64,000 nt of DNA from Candidatus Borkfalkia avistercoris (GCA_019115995.1 DXCL01000026.1:223522-287521); one strand, 5' to 3'; shown: positions 41,750 to 50,111, counted from the stretch's first letter. A program made the numbers and translations. Notes: generated by a model from the letters alone, not told the origin.

Positions 41750-41829
41750 ACGCTATTTTGAAATACCCGGGCGGCAAGTGGCGGATCGCGGAATGGATCA
41801 ATCAGCCTTGGCTGTTATGCGGGCGATAG
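41746..41829 (+). pseudogene. Truncated Dam-type (D12 class) adenine methylase remnant
   Basis: Twenty-seven codons beginning MNAILKYPGGKWRIAEWI, which is the N-terminal SAM-binding motif of D12-class DNA adenine methylases such as Dam. The frame then ends after about nine unrelated residues, and the next 500 bp contain no further methylase sequence. It starts in the previous stop (ATGA), so the original gene was part of the operon and lost nearly all of its coding sequence by deletion. Confidence 0.7.
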
Positions 41830-41842
41830 GGAGAGATAAGTT

Positions 41843-42034
41843 ATGACGGTAGAAGTCGAATACAAAGGCACAAAGCAAAGCAGGTCGGGGCTTTCGGCTG
41901 CCGAGGCGTACAGCATCGGCGCAAAGTCCTTTTCCTGCTATTACAATTTGCTCCGCACGAAGGAATTGAAAGTGCGGGTTATAGACGGTCGGGGCAAAGT
42001 GCTGCGCGTTTACAGCGAGGCACGGCCTCCCTAA
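41843..42034 (+). CDS. Small hypothetical protein
   Basis: A 63-residue protein, basic, without a membrane segment: it begins MTVEVEYKGTKQSRSG and ends in a proline pair. The ribosome site GGGAGAG is well placed. The family is unknown, and it follows the methylase remnant directly. Confidence 0.55.
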   Translation: MTVEVEYKGTKQSRSGLSAAEAYSIGAKSFSCYYNLLRTKELKVRVIDGRGKVLRVYSEARPP

Positions 42035-42081
42035 ATAAGCCCACAGCGCGGGACTGCTATCCTCGTCCCGCAGAATCAAAG

Positions 42082-42113
42082 CCCCTGCGGACGGCGCTCC
42101 TTGTCCGCAGGGG
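42082..42113 (+). other. Strong intercistronic hairpin
   Basis: CCCCTGCGGAC / GTCCGCAGGGG, an 11-bp perfect stem with a ten-base loop, lies upstream of the exported-protein genes. No T tract follows (AATAAATACAGG), so it is a poor terminator. Confidence 0.6.
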
Positions 42114-42154
42114 AATAAATACAGGGGCAAAAAAATCAAGGAGAATAATAAGGA

Positions 42155-42202
42155 ATGACGAAAACGAGCAACAACGGTATCCGCATATGGCGGTACTTGT
42201 AA
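42155..42202 (+). CDS. 15-codon upstream reading frame before the first exported-protein gene
   Basis: MTKTSNNGIRIWRYL followed by TAA, with the best ribosome site of the region (AAGGAG) upstream. It overlaps the ATG at 42187 in another frame. The downstream paralogues have a similar hydrophilic N-terminus in frame with their membrane helix, so this may be a frameshifted start or a translational leader. Confidence 0.4.
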   Translation: MTKTSNNGIRIWRYL

Positions 42203-43206
42203 CGCTGGTACTCATCGCGGGGATCATCGCGGGCGTGGTACTTTGGCAGAAAGATTATATCAGTTTTGGCAAGCCTGCGGAGAGTGCAGACGCAGGAACG
42301 GTAGTAGATGAGAACGGAGATGAGATGAACAGCGAAGAGGTTTATAAAATGCCTCGCGCGATGACGTTCACGCCTTCGGCGCGCGGCGCGACGCCTGAAA
42401 CGACGGTGCAGATCCAAGCGGTATTGGAATTGGCAGATCCCGATTCGCCCGCAACGAACGGGCTTGTGACGTGGAGCATAGCGTTTGCAAATCCTTCGGC
42501 CGAATGGGCGAGCGGAAAATCGACGAGCGATTATGTAACGGTAGAGGATACAACGGCATTAACGACGACAGTCACATTTAAGGCGGCGTTTGCGGAGCAG
42601 ATGATCATAACGGTAACGTCGCAGGACAATACCGCGATCAGCGCGACCTGCACGGTGGACTGCGCGCAGAAGTTGGAAAGCACCTATGTGACCTATGCGA
42701 TCGCAAGCGGATTGGAAGGCGACACGGCGCTCGTGCTGAATGGGACGAGCGGCACGCAAAGCAATTGGGCAATATTGAAAGCAGATCTCGACACGTCGGC
42801 GCAGAAAGCCGCACAGTTTACATACAACACCACGGAAGTATATACGGTCGAAGACGAATACACGGCGACGGTGACGATCGAGCCGAGTGCAGAGCTTTTG
42901 GCTGCGGCAAAGGAGATTAATTCTTCCGCAGTATCGGGGACATATGACGCGACGGCGGGTATTGTGCCGAACGAAAGCTTTTTCGCGCAACTGCTCGGGG
43001 AAGCGTTTGCAACGGAAAGTAATCTTTATGCGCTCGGCAAGAAGCTGGAGGAAAAGAGCGTAGTGAACCCGTTTACGGTGACGGTAACGACATCGGGTAC
43101 TTATACGGAAGATACGACGGATATTTATTATATCGCGTATGTGGCTTCCGATGTCGGCAATCCTGTAACGGGAATCATCATCGAAGGCGGACCTATCATC
43201 TTCTAA
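42187..43206 (+). CDS. Membrane-anchored exported protein with Ig-like domain (paralogue A)
   Basis: A 339-residue protein. A single N-terminal membrane helix (about residues 2-18), without a cleavage site, predicts an outside C-terminal domain. An acidic linker with DENGDEMNSEEVYKMPRAM precedes a bacterial Ig-like domain: TWSIAFANPSAEWASGKSTSDYVTV and IITVTSQD...ISATCTVD. The same linker and domain recur in the next gene, so they are tandem paralogues. The ATG at 42187 has no Shine-Dalgarno of its own. Adhesion or virion-surface roles are possible but not shown. Confidence 0.7.
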   Translation: MAVLVTLVLIAGIIAGVVLWQKDYISFGKPAESADAGTVVDENGDEMNSEEVYKMPRAMTFTPSARGATPETTVQIQAVLELADPDSPATNGLVTWSIAFANPSAEWASGKSTSDYVTVEDTTALTTTVTFKAAFAEQMIITVTSQDNTAISATCTVDCAQKLESTYVTYAIASGLEGDTALVLNGTSGTQSNWAILKADLDTSAQKAAQFTYNTTEVYTVEDEYTATVTIEPSAELLAAAKEINSSAVSGTYDATAGIVPNESFFAQLLGEAFATESNLYALGKKLEEKSVVNPFTVTVTTSGTYTEDTTDIYYIAYVASDVGNPVTGIIIEGGPIIF

Positions 43207-43228
43207 AAAGATAAAAGGGAGAACGAAT

Positions 43229-44470
43229 ATGAATAAAAAAACAGGGGGCGGCACAGCCGCCCCCAATAAAACGAAGATCATTTGCATAATTCTTGCCGTA
43301 GTGATATTTATATCTGCTGCGGTTGGCATAACGCTTTGGCAGACGGTGTTCAAAAATGAATTGCCGACAGAAACGATAAAACTTCCAGAAGAACAGCAGC
43401 CCGATGAAGAGAATCCCGATGAGGACGGAAAACCCGTTATACCGACCGAAACGACGGAAGACGTCGAGGACGAAAACGGTGATGAACTGATCAGCGGCGA
43501 GGAATATGAATTACCGAAACAACTTTTATTTTCCACGCCAAGCGCGCAGAGCGAAACGGCGAGTAAAGGCGTGACACTTACGGCAAAGGTTCTGCCGGAA
43601 GGCAATCCTTCGCAAGCAGTGGATTGGGCGGCAGAATGGGTAAACGCATCAAGCGAATGGGCGAACGGAAAAACGGTCTCCGATTATGTAACGGTAACAC
43701 CGTTGGGAGACGGCAGCACGACTGCCACCGTTGCTTGTTTGGACGGATTTAGCGAACAGATCATCATTACCGTAACTTCGCGCGAGTATCCGGATATATC
43801 GGCAACAACTACGGTGGATTTTTATGAGCAGGTTACAGATATTTCTTTGGAAGTATTCAGCGAAGAAACGCAGGACAGTTTTGCTTGTACATTAGGGGAA
43901 AACGATGATTCCTTTCCTGTTGAGTTAGAAGAAGTTGATAGTCTCATATACGGAAGCAAGTGGAAATGTCATGGACTCCTTTATGGCCGTTTCAAGACTG
44001 TAATAACAGGAACGGTGGAAAATCCAAACTTGAAGTTTTCTTTGGGAAACGAAAATTATACGGTAGGCGATATTGTTTGCGTAAGATTATCATTTACCGA
44101 AGGATATAAAAATTATCTGCTTGGAACAGGGTTATTCTCGGAAGAGGATGTGGAGCGAAAAGCATACTTTACAAATGAAAGAGTTTCAGTAAATAAAATA
44201 TTTGAGACGTACGCTCTCGAATACCGAGAAGATCCTCCGTTAGGATTTGATCCTCTGTGGGGAAATCCTTTTAATGTCATGATTGGGAAAAAGGATAATT
44301 CTTCTTCTATAAACGAGGAGATGGTCGAAGCTCTGTTTGGATATGAAGGTGTGGCAATTCAATTCACGTTTCAAGCAGGAAGAAGAGTTGATCCTGAAAA
44401 TTTACTTCCCAATGAAATAGTTTATGAAAAAACAATATCCGTTAAATTTGAACGAGCGGCAGAGGTGTAA
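43229..44470 (+). CDS. Membrane-anchored exported protein with Ig-like domain (paralogue B)
   Basis: A 413-residue protein with the same plan as its upstream neighbour: a short hydrophilic start (MNKKTGGGTAAPNKTK), one membrane helix (about 17-36), an acidic Glu/Pro linker with DENGDELISGEEYELPKQL, and an Ig-like domain containing WVNASSEWANGKTVSDYVTV and IIITVTSREYPDISATTTVD. The C-terminal half is longer and different. The ribosome site is AGGGAG. Expected topology is an outside C-terminus. Confidence 0.72.
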   Translation: MNKKTGGGTAAPNKTKIICIILAVVIFISAAVGITLWQTVFKNELPTETIKLPEEQQPDEENPDEDGKPVIPTETTEDVEDENGDELISGEEYELPKQLLFSTPSAQSETASKGVTLTAKVLPEGNPSQAVDWAAEWVNASSEWANGKTVSDYVTVTPLGDGSTTATVACLDGFSEQIIITVTSREYPDISATTTVDFYEQVTDISLEVFSEETQDSFACTLGENDDSFPVELEEVDSLIYGSKWKCHGLLYGRFKTVITGTVENPNLKFSLGNENYTVGDIVCVRLSFTEGYKNYLLGTGLFSEEDVERKAYFTNERVSVNKIFETYALEYREDPPLGFDPLWGNPFNVMIGKKDNSSSINEEMVEALFGYEGVAIQFTFQAGRRVDPENLLPNEIVYEKTISVKFERAAEV

Positions 44471-44472
44471 AG

Positions 44473-45069
44473 ATGTCGGATAAAAACAGAGTGCGTGGTA
44501 AGCCAAAAGTTACCACGGTTATCTCGATAATCATACTTTTTGCGAGTATCGTGGCTCTTGCTCTTTTACTCGGTGTATGGATGAGCACTGATGGAATGAC
44601 TATTACCCGCAGGGTTTACTATGAAGGGACAGAACTCGGAGGAGGCGCAGGAGAGCTGCGCCTTCATTCGGGCGAAAATTACTTTGAAATTGTCTCGATT
44701 GATTCGGTAATAGGGGTTCCCGAATACGAAGTGACAATAACGCCGAACGGAAAGCAATCTTTTTATTATACCGTGGACGAAAATCCATATTCATTTGCGC
44801 GAATGGGAGATGTTACCGAATACTTCAAAACGAGGAAAGAATCGAACGGTTTTTATATAGAGTTGCCTGCAAGTTATACGGCGAAAAACTATTTTGAAAG
44901 TGTATATCCGGGAAGAGAACTTTCTGTTCCGTATGAGGAAATGGCAGAAGATGCGGAATACTTTGTACTCACGGTCAGTTTTGATGACGGATACAAAGTT
45001 TCGTGCGCATTTGGAGTGCAGGACTTTCTTCGGATGATATTGCTTGACTCTTCGGGAATTGTATTTTAG
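44473..45069 (+). CDS. Membrane-anchored exported protein
   Basis: A 198-residue protein with a basic hydrophilic start, a single membrane helix (about residues 16-38) and a beta-rich outer domain without a recognised family. It starts two bases after the previous stop, behind GAGGTG. The architecture is the same as in paralogues A and B, but no Ig-like sequence similarity was seen. Confidence 0.68.
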   Translation: MSDKNRVRGKPKVTTVISIIILFASIVALALLLGVWMSTDGMTITRRVYYEGTELGGGAGELRLHSGENYFEIVSIDSVIGVPEYEVTITPNGKQSFYYTVDENPYSFARMGDVTEYFKTRKESNGFYIELPASYTAKNYFESVYPGRELSVPYEEMAEDAEYFVLTVSFDDGYKVSCAFGVQDFLRMILLDSSGIVF

Positions 45070-45079
45070 AGGAAAAGAT

Positions 45080-47002
45080 ATGAAAAAACTATGGATCATG
45101 GTATTGACAGCAGTTTTGTTGTTTTCGTCGATATTCTTAAATACAGCAAGTGTTTTTGCCGAAGAAACGGACAAAGAGCTGGAATTTGACTATACGGACG
45201 TATTGGACGATTTGCAAGGCTCTACGGACGGAGCAGGCAATGTTTTCGACATAAAGAACTATCCGAAGGACGAGAACGGAAACATACAATTATATACTTT
45301 CATCGAATACGGATATTCCTATGCAGCGAATATGCGGGAAAACTATGCACTGTATCTTTACATATATAATCCTGCTACGCGGGCGATAGAGGTTACGTCA
45401 GAGCTGAATACGGCAATGTTTGCAGTGGGATACGACAACACGGGTGAACCGAACAAATACGAAAAGTTTACGTTGCAATTTTGCAATCGTTCCACGGGCG
45501 ATTATAATTATTTATTTTATAAATTCAGGGTAATCGACCATAAGAGTGCGGACGGTAAAACGATTGGTGAACGTGTGAAGAGCGCGGAAAGGGAATATGT
45601 GATCTCGGGCGTAGAGTTCTTAATGCGTGACACGGGAGACGTGGAGGATTACGGCGTCGGCGGAAGATACCGTTTCAGCGGTTATGCCGCAGGCTACGGC
45701 GCAGATCCCGATGCGGGCAGCACATTGAAGTGTACGCGGGCACCGTTGGAAACGGTAGAGTTAGACGTTGGATCTACTTATTACCGCTATCCGACGTCGT
45801 TGGATACTGCACAGCAGATCGTAAGCGCATATTTTGCAGTCGATAACGAACTCATCGAAAAATACGGTGAACTATATGCGATCGAAGCGGAATACTACGA
45901 ATATCTTACATCACCGCTCATTGTGACGAAGAATCAAGATTTTTACGATGACATATATCACGGTTGGCTCGGTAAGGATATCGGTGCGTTTAATTCGTCG
46001 TGCGGTTGGGGCTTTTATCATGTTTCGGACGATATTTATAGCGGCGACGCTGCGTTTAACTATACGGACGATGCGAAGTTCCACTTGCGCAATCCGTCAT
46101 ATCCCACCATGTCAGAGGGCTATGACGTTATTTCGAAGATTGTGAGTATTTTTTATTCGGGCGGACAAAATGCGGACGATTATTTTCTGACATCCGAAGA
46201 TATAGAAAAACATTTCGAATATTACACGCAGGAATTTGGCAACGGCACGGCATACAAAGGATATAACGACGATCTTTTCAGCGGCGGGGAAGGATATACC
46301 CGGATCGAAAAGACGTCGGACAATCTGTTCGATTTGGAAGGATTTACGACCGGAAGCGGATTTTGGGATTTTTGGTACAGTCTGATCGCGGGTATCGACA
46401 ACGAAGCGCTGTACGATATAGAGCCGATCCACGCAGTGACGGCAGAAGATCTCCGGTCGGACGACTTGTCGAATGATCTGCTCATTGCGCCCGCAGACAC
46501 GGAAACATTTACAGCGTACTGCGATGCGCAAATGGCGCAGGGCAAAACGGTGTTTTTGTTTCGCTATGCAGTTTCAGAGTACACGGAAGACAGCATGTAT
46601 TCGCTTTTGGAATACTCATCGGACGGCTACTATGCGACCAATCACATGAATTACACAACGGACGTAAGCATACGGCAGGAATATGTATATCTCGGCTTCG
46701 ATATTATCTCTTTGACATTTAAGGGCGAAGACGGGATGCTGACCGTGTTACCCGTTGTTGCCGATCCGATAGACGTGATCCCCGATTCCGAGGGAATGGG
46801 GGACGTGATAGACAATACAAATCCCGATCCGCCCGTGCCGTGGTGGGTATGGCTGATCGTCGGGATAGCGCTTGTTATTGTGCTGTATTTCGTCATCGTT
46901 AAAATGTTGGGGCTAAAACGTTGGGTATGGCTGCTTGTTTCGGTTGCCGTCATTGTACTGTTTGTTGTGGCGATTCCGTATTTGACGGGACTGTTTACAT
47001 AG
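45080..47002 (+). CDS. Large secreted protein with two C-terminal membrane helices
   Basis: A 640-residue protein with a signal peptide (about 1-30, ending near VFAEE), a large Tyr/Asp-rich extracellular region (about 31-580) and a C-terminal pair of hydrophobic helices (about 587-607 and 613-636) joined by a short basic loop, preceded by a Pro-rich NPDPPVPWW. The plan resembles receptor-binding or adsorption proteins that stay in the membrane until assembly, such as filamentous-phage pIII, but there is no sequence match I can claim. The ribosome site is AGAGG. Confidence 0.65.
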   Translation: MKKLWIMVLTAVLLFSSIFLNTASVFAEETDKELEFDYTDVLDDLQGSTDGAGNVFDIKNYPKDENGNIQLYTFIEYGYSYAANMRENYALYLYIYNPATRAIEVTSELNTAMFAVGYDNTGEPNKYEKFTLQFCNRSTGDYNYLFYKFRVIDHKSADGKTIGERVKSAEREYVISGVEFLMRDTGDVEDYGVGGRYRFSGYAAGYGADPDAGSTLKCTRAPLETVELDVGSTYYRYPTSLDTAQQIVSAYFAVDNELIEKYGELYAIEAEYYEYLTSPLIVTKNQDFYDDIYHGWLGKDIGAFNSSCGWGFYHVSDDIYSGDAAFNYTDDAKFHLRNPSYPTMSEGYDVISKIVSIFYSGGQNADDYFLTSEDIEKHFEYYTQEFGNGTAYKGYNDDLFSGGEGYTRIEKTSDNLFDLEGFTTGSGFWDFWYSLIAGIDNEALYDIEPIHAVTAEDLRSDDLSNDLLIAPADTETFTAYCDAQMAQGKTVFLFRYAVSEYTEDSMYSLLEYSSDGYYATNHMNYTTDVSIRQEYVYLGFDIISLTFKGEDGMLTVLPVVADPIDVIPDSEGMGDVIDNTNPDPPVPWWVWLIVGIALVIVLYFVIVKMLGLKRWVWLLVSVAVIVLFVVAIPYLTGLFT

Positions 47003-47118
47003 TGCTGTTGCGAGAGCTCGAACGCGCTGCGGGCGGGAAAGCTCGGCGCGGCCGAGGGGCATTGCCGAACGGCGGGAAAGCCGAAGGCAATGATAAATAA
47101 ATTTAGAAGGAGAAGAGA

Positions 47119-47147
47119 GAACGCCGCCGATTTTCGCGGCGGCGTTC
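47119..47147 (+). other. Strong intercistronic hairpin
   Basis: GAACGCCGCC / GGCGGCGTTC, a 10-bp stem with a short loop. It follows a GC-rich non-coding stretch (47003-47118) that contains two GCGGGAAAGC copies. No T tract follows. Confidence 0.6.
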
Positions 47148-47171
47148 GGAAAAATTGACGACGAGGTATCT

Positions 47172-47636
47172 ATGGCGAAGAAAAGTAGTCGTAAGCGCTC
47201 TACGGGCTGGGCGCATACAAAATGGAAACCGCATAAAAACCACCCCGCTTATTTTAGGAAAACGGGACAGGACGATGTTGAATATGTAACGTTCACGCAT
47301 TCGGAAACGGTCGATTTTGACAAAGACAATAAGGCAAAGCCGATTGAAAAACACGACGTTGTGAAAACGCGAAGGTTAAAAGTCAATATCGATAAAACCG
47401 AAAAGAACAAGGGTGAATATTCACACGTTATTCCTCGTGTATATGAGGGCAGGCGCTCGGCGTTAGGTTCGGGAACGAATAAATATAAACTTGCCGAGGA
47501 AGATAAGCCGATTGTCGATGATATTTTTAAGAATGGCAAGCGTTATAAAGTATCTCATACAAGCGGTAAACCGAAAAGCAAAAGCCCCGCCGATGACGGC
47601 AGGGCAAAAAAAAAGAAAGTAGCCACGGGCAAATAA
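47172..47636 (+). CDS. Small basic hypothetical protein
   Basis: A 154-residue protein rich in Lys and Arg (KKSSRKRSTGWAHTKWKPHK at the start, KAKKKKV-like end) with HPAYFRK and VTFTHSETVDF blocks. No recognised family. The candidate small RNA on the opposite strand covers its last codons. Its charge would suit DNA or RNA binding. Confidence 0.6.
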   Translation: MAKKSSRKRSTGWAHTKWKPHKNHPAYFRKTGQDDVEYVTFTHSETVDFDKDNKAKPIEKHDVVKTRRLKVNIDKTEKNKGEYSHVIPRVYEGRRSALGSGTNKYKLAEEDKPIVDDIFKNGKRYKVSHTSGKPKSKSPADDGRAKKKKVATGK

Positions 47637-47704
47637 ATGCCCCCTTTCGTGGAACTCCGAGGACGAAAGCGGAAACCGCTAACACCGAGTCAACTACTTT
47701 CTAC
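47606..47704 (-). ncRNA. Candidate structured small RNA, about 97 nt
   Basis: Transcription from the minus-strand promoter at 47709-47737 would give an RNA starting near 47702. Its ends pair over nine bases (AGAAAGUAG with CUACUUUCU), immediately followed by nine U residues. Inside are three hairpins: CGG-UUU-CCG, CUUUCGU...ACGAAAG (12-base loop) and GGGCA-UUUAUU-UGCCC. A five-base pairing between the P1-proximal GACUC and loop GAGUU is possible. It is antisense to the end of the gene at 47172-47636. No known family was recognised. Confidence 0.6.
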
Positions 47705-47708
47705 TATT

Positions 47709-47737
47709 ATTATACGGGAAACGTAGCAAAAAGTCAA
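47709..47737 (-). promoter_or_regulatory. Promoter of the candidate small RNA
   Basis: On the minus strand TTGACT, a 17-bp spacer and TATAAT, lying between two rightward genes where no minus-strand protein gene exists. Confidence 0.65.
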
Positions 47738-47760
47738 GTGGTTTTATAAGGAGCAAAAAA

Positions 47761-48132
47761 ATGATACTGTTAAAATCCAAAACGGAAGGCAGGTATATCA
47801 ACGCGGAGAATGTATTGGTGTTTGTCGAAGTAGAGGATAAAGGCGATCGCGGAATAATAGCGTTTCTCGACGACGGCAAGCGACTTCGTTCGGGGATCTT
47901 GCAAGAGAAAGATTTTGATAAACTCTGCCGCCTTCCGAATTTTATACAGGGGATCGATCACGAGGATAACAGATGCCTGTTCAATGCGGCGAAAATACAT
48001 GAAATTATACAGTCCGAAGAGGAAACGGGCATTTTCTTTTCGGGCAGGAAAAAACGCTTCTGTCTATGCATAAAAAGGCCGAGCGCGTATAATCTCGCGT
48101 TCTTATATTCCGGGCAATCGGCAGTAAGGTGA
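47761..48132 (+). CDS. Hypothetical protein
   Basis: A 123-residue soluble protein of unknown family, with a beta-rich N-terminal half (VLVFVEVEDKGDRGIIAFLD) and a basic C-terminal part (FFSGRKKRFCLCIKRPS). The ribosome site AAGGAGC is well placed. It is followed four bases later by the methylase gene. Confidence 0.6.
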   Translation: MILLKSKTEGRYINAENVLVFVEVEDKGDRGIIAFLDDGKRLRSGILQEKDFDKLCRLPNFIQGIDHEDNRCLFNAAKIHEIIQSEEETGIFFSGRKKRFCLCIKRPSAYNLAFLYSGQSAVR

Positions 48133-48136
48133 AATA

Positions 48137-48727
48137 ATGGATTGGACGGGTAACAGAGAATCGGTATTCCGTTCGATCGGCGCAAGCAATCATTCTCCGC
48201 AGGAACGGGAGAAAAACGATTATTACGCGACCGATCCGAAGGCAATCGATTTGTTACTCACGAAAGAACGCCCCGCGCCGCGGATATGGGAATGCGCGTG
48301 CGGGGAAGGGCATTTATCGAAACGGCTCACGGAACTTGGTTTTAAGGTGTATTCGAGCGATCTCATCGCGCGCGGGTTCGGTGAGCAAAAGGATTTTCTC
48401 AAACAGTCGGAACTTCCGCTGCCGCATTGCGACATACTGACCAATCCGCCGTATAAATACGCCGCGGAATTTGTGTTGAAAGCGTTGGAACTTGCCGAGC
48501 CGGGCAGCGGCGTGTATATGTTCCTGAAACTGACGTTTTTGGAAGGGCAGAAGCGGCGGCAACTCATATACGAACCGTACCCGCCGCAGAAAGTGTGCGT
48601 GTTTACGCGGCGCATAAATTGCGCGCGCGGCGGAGATTTTGAAACGTATTCTTCTGCCGCCGTAGCGTATGCGTGGTATATATGGCGGAAAGGATACCAA
48701 GGCAGAACTTATATCGAATGGATCTGA
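48137..48727 (+). CDS. DNA N6-adenine methyltransferase
   Basis: A 196-residue SAM-dependent methylase. It has a SAM-binding motif IWECACGEGHLSKRL (about 52-66) and the catalytic NPPY in CDILTNPPYKYA (about 96). Motif order I then IV fits gamma-type phage methylases with a small or missing target-recognition domain. No restriction gene is adjacent, so it is probably a solitary methylase used for protection or regulation. It complements the loss of the Dam-like gene at 41746. Confidence 0.82.
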   Translation: MDWTGNRESVFRSIGASNHSPQEREKNDYYATDPKAIDLLLTKERPAPRIWECACGEGHLSKRLTELGFKVYSSDLIARGFGEQKDFLKQSELPLPHCDILTNPPYKYAAEFVLKALELAEPGSGVYMFLKLTFLEGQKRRQLIYEPYPPQKVCVFTRRINCARGGDFETYSSAAVAYAWYIWRKGYQGRTYIEWI

Positions 48728-48731
48728 CAAA

Positions 48732-50105
48732 ATGCAGAGTAGTGTAACAGGGATAATCGGGACAAAAGAATACAAGGACTACCGCAGGGAATTGGAGCGC
48801 GGATGCAGACGCCGCGACCGCTTTTCCCGCCTGTGCGCATGGTTGGAGCGGCTTTCGCGCGAAAGTTTCAAGAATACGCGCAGGTATCTTCGGTTTTTCG
48901 CGTGCATAGGGCTTGCCTATCTCATCGCATTCTTCGCCACGAAAGATTATTACCACGGATGGTACGGCGTTCTGTGCAGTTTTTTCGACGTTTCCGTATT
49001 CAAGGATATGCGTTGGGAATGGCCGCTGCTATGGAAGATCGGAAAACTCATATTGCAACTCGCCGCGCTCGTCGGGGCGGGATTCTCGGTTTACTTTATC
49101 GTCAAGCGCTGCGCGGCGAAATACTATCAAAGTATGTATTTTTCGCAGGCAAGCGGGTACATGGTCAATCAGCATTCCGTGTGCTGTACAGGGCCACCGG
49201 GCGCGGGCAAGACCTCATACGGCGGCGACATGTCGGTACACGTTGCCGCGCGGCGGTGGGAAGATCTGAAATACGATTACCATACGCAGAAACGGCAGGT
49301 GATGAATTGGATCCGTCTCGGCATGACGGAAGAACTCGAAAAATTCCGCGCGATCAAGGACGCATATCTGTTCTTCAAAGCGCGGGAACGATGGTATGTT
49401 CCCTGCCTTGCCACGACGTTCGGAATGCGCGTCGGCGGGAGATATACATACAAGGCAAACAACAAGTTTTTCACGCAGATGCAGAGGATCCCCGAATATT
49501 GCGTGATTTTCGACGACGAGGCGGGCAGCACGAAGGGCGCGAACACCTCTTCCAACGTGGCTGACAATGTTGCAGACTTTTACCGCTACATCAGGCACTA
49601 CGGCGATTTTATGATCGTCATGACGGAACAGGGCGACGACGGCGCTGGGAAATATATCCGCAAATGCCTCGACAACACGATCTATTGTAAAGGGCAGAAG
49701 TGGGTGTTCCGTCCCGATTTTCTCCTGCGCGTGTTCGAATGCATGAAGCGGAAGATGATAGATGGCGAAGAAAACGGCCTATGCCGCTTGCGTTATAACG
49801 CATTCGTCTATTACCTCGGCAAGATCGCGCGGACGATAGGCTACCGTCAGATCACATATAAAAATATGGGCAACATCGAGCACGAGGACGGGGAACTGAA
49901 AGGCACGGGCGGAAAGATCTTCCTGCCCGCGCGGCTCATATACGATTACGACGACAGGGCTTACAGGTTCACCTATAAAGCGAAGGATCTTCCGCTCGAT
50001 CTCGAAGGTTGGGACAGGCTGACGCTCCTTCCGAAGGACGATCTGCGCAACGTGTCGGTGGTGCGCGACGATAGGCAAAAAAGCGAAACAAAAAAACCCG
50101 TTTAA
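48732..50105 (+). CDS. Zot/pI-like P-loop ATPase with two N-terminal membrane helices
   Basis: A 457-residue protein. Membrane helices lie near residues 55-75 and 104-128, followed by Walker A GPPGAGKTS (about 154), Walker B YCVIFDDEAG (about 258) and a Zot-like YIRHYGDFMIVMTEQ and KYIRKCLDNTIY segment (about 280-310). Zot/pI ATPases drive filamentous-phage extrusion; they usually carry the membrane helix after the ATPase. The two N-terminal helices resemble VirD4/TraG or FtsK couplers, but their other motifs are missing. A coupling or packaging ATPase is the safe reading. ATG 48732 is five bases after the methylase stop. Confidence 0.75.
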   Translation: MQSSVTGIIGTKEYKDYRRELERGCRRRDRFSRLCAWLERLSRESFKNTRRYLRFFACIGLAYLIAFFATKDYYHGWYGVLCSFFDVSVFKDMRWEWPLLWKIGKLILQLAALVGAGFSVYFIVKRCAAKYYQSMYFSQASGYMVNQHSVCCTGPPGAGKTSYGGDMSVHVAARRWEDLKYDYHTQKRQVMNWIRLGMTEELEKFRAIKDAYLFFKARERWYVPCLATTFGMRVGGRYTYKANNKFFTQMQRIPEYCVIFDDEAGSTKGANTSSNVADNVADFYRYIRHYGDFMIVMTEQGDDGAGKYIRKCLDNTIYCKGQKWVFRPDFLLRVFECMKRKMIDGEENGLCRLRYNAFVYYLGKIARTIGYRQITYKNMGNIEHEDGELKGTGGKIFLPARLIYDYDDRAYRFTYKAKDLPLDLEGWDRLTLLPKDDLRNVSVVRDDRQKSETKKPV

Positions 50106-50111
50106 ACGGTT

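Noticed and set aside
47637..47700. Plus-strand hammerhead-like sequence (ACTCCGAGGACGAAAGCGG)
   Set aside because: It superficially resembles the hammerhead stem II/III region, but the CUGANGA core is absent and no stem I partner exists. The minus-strand small-RNA interpretation explains the pairings better.
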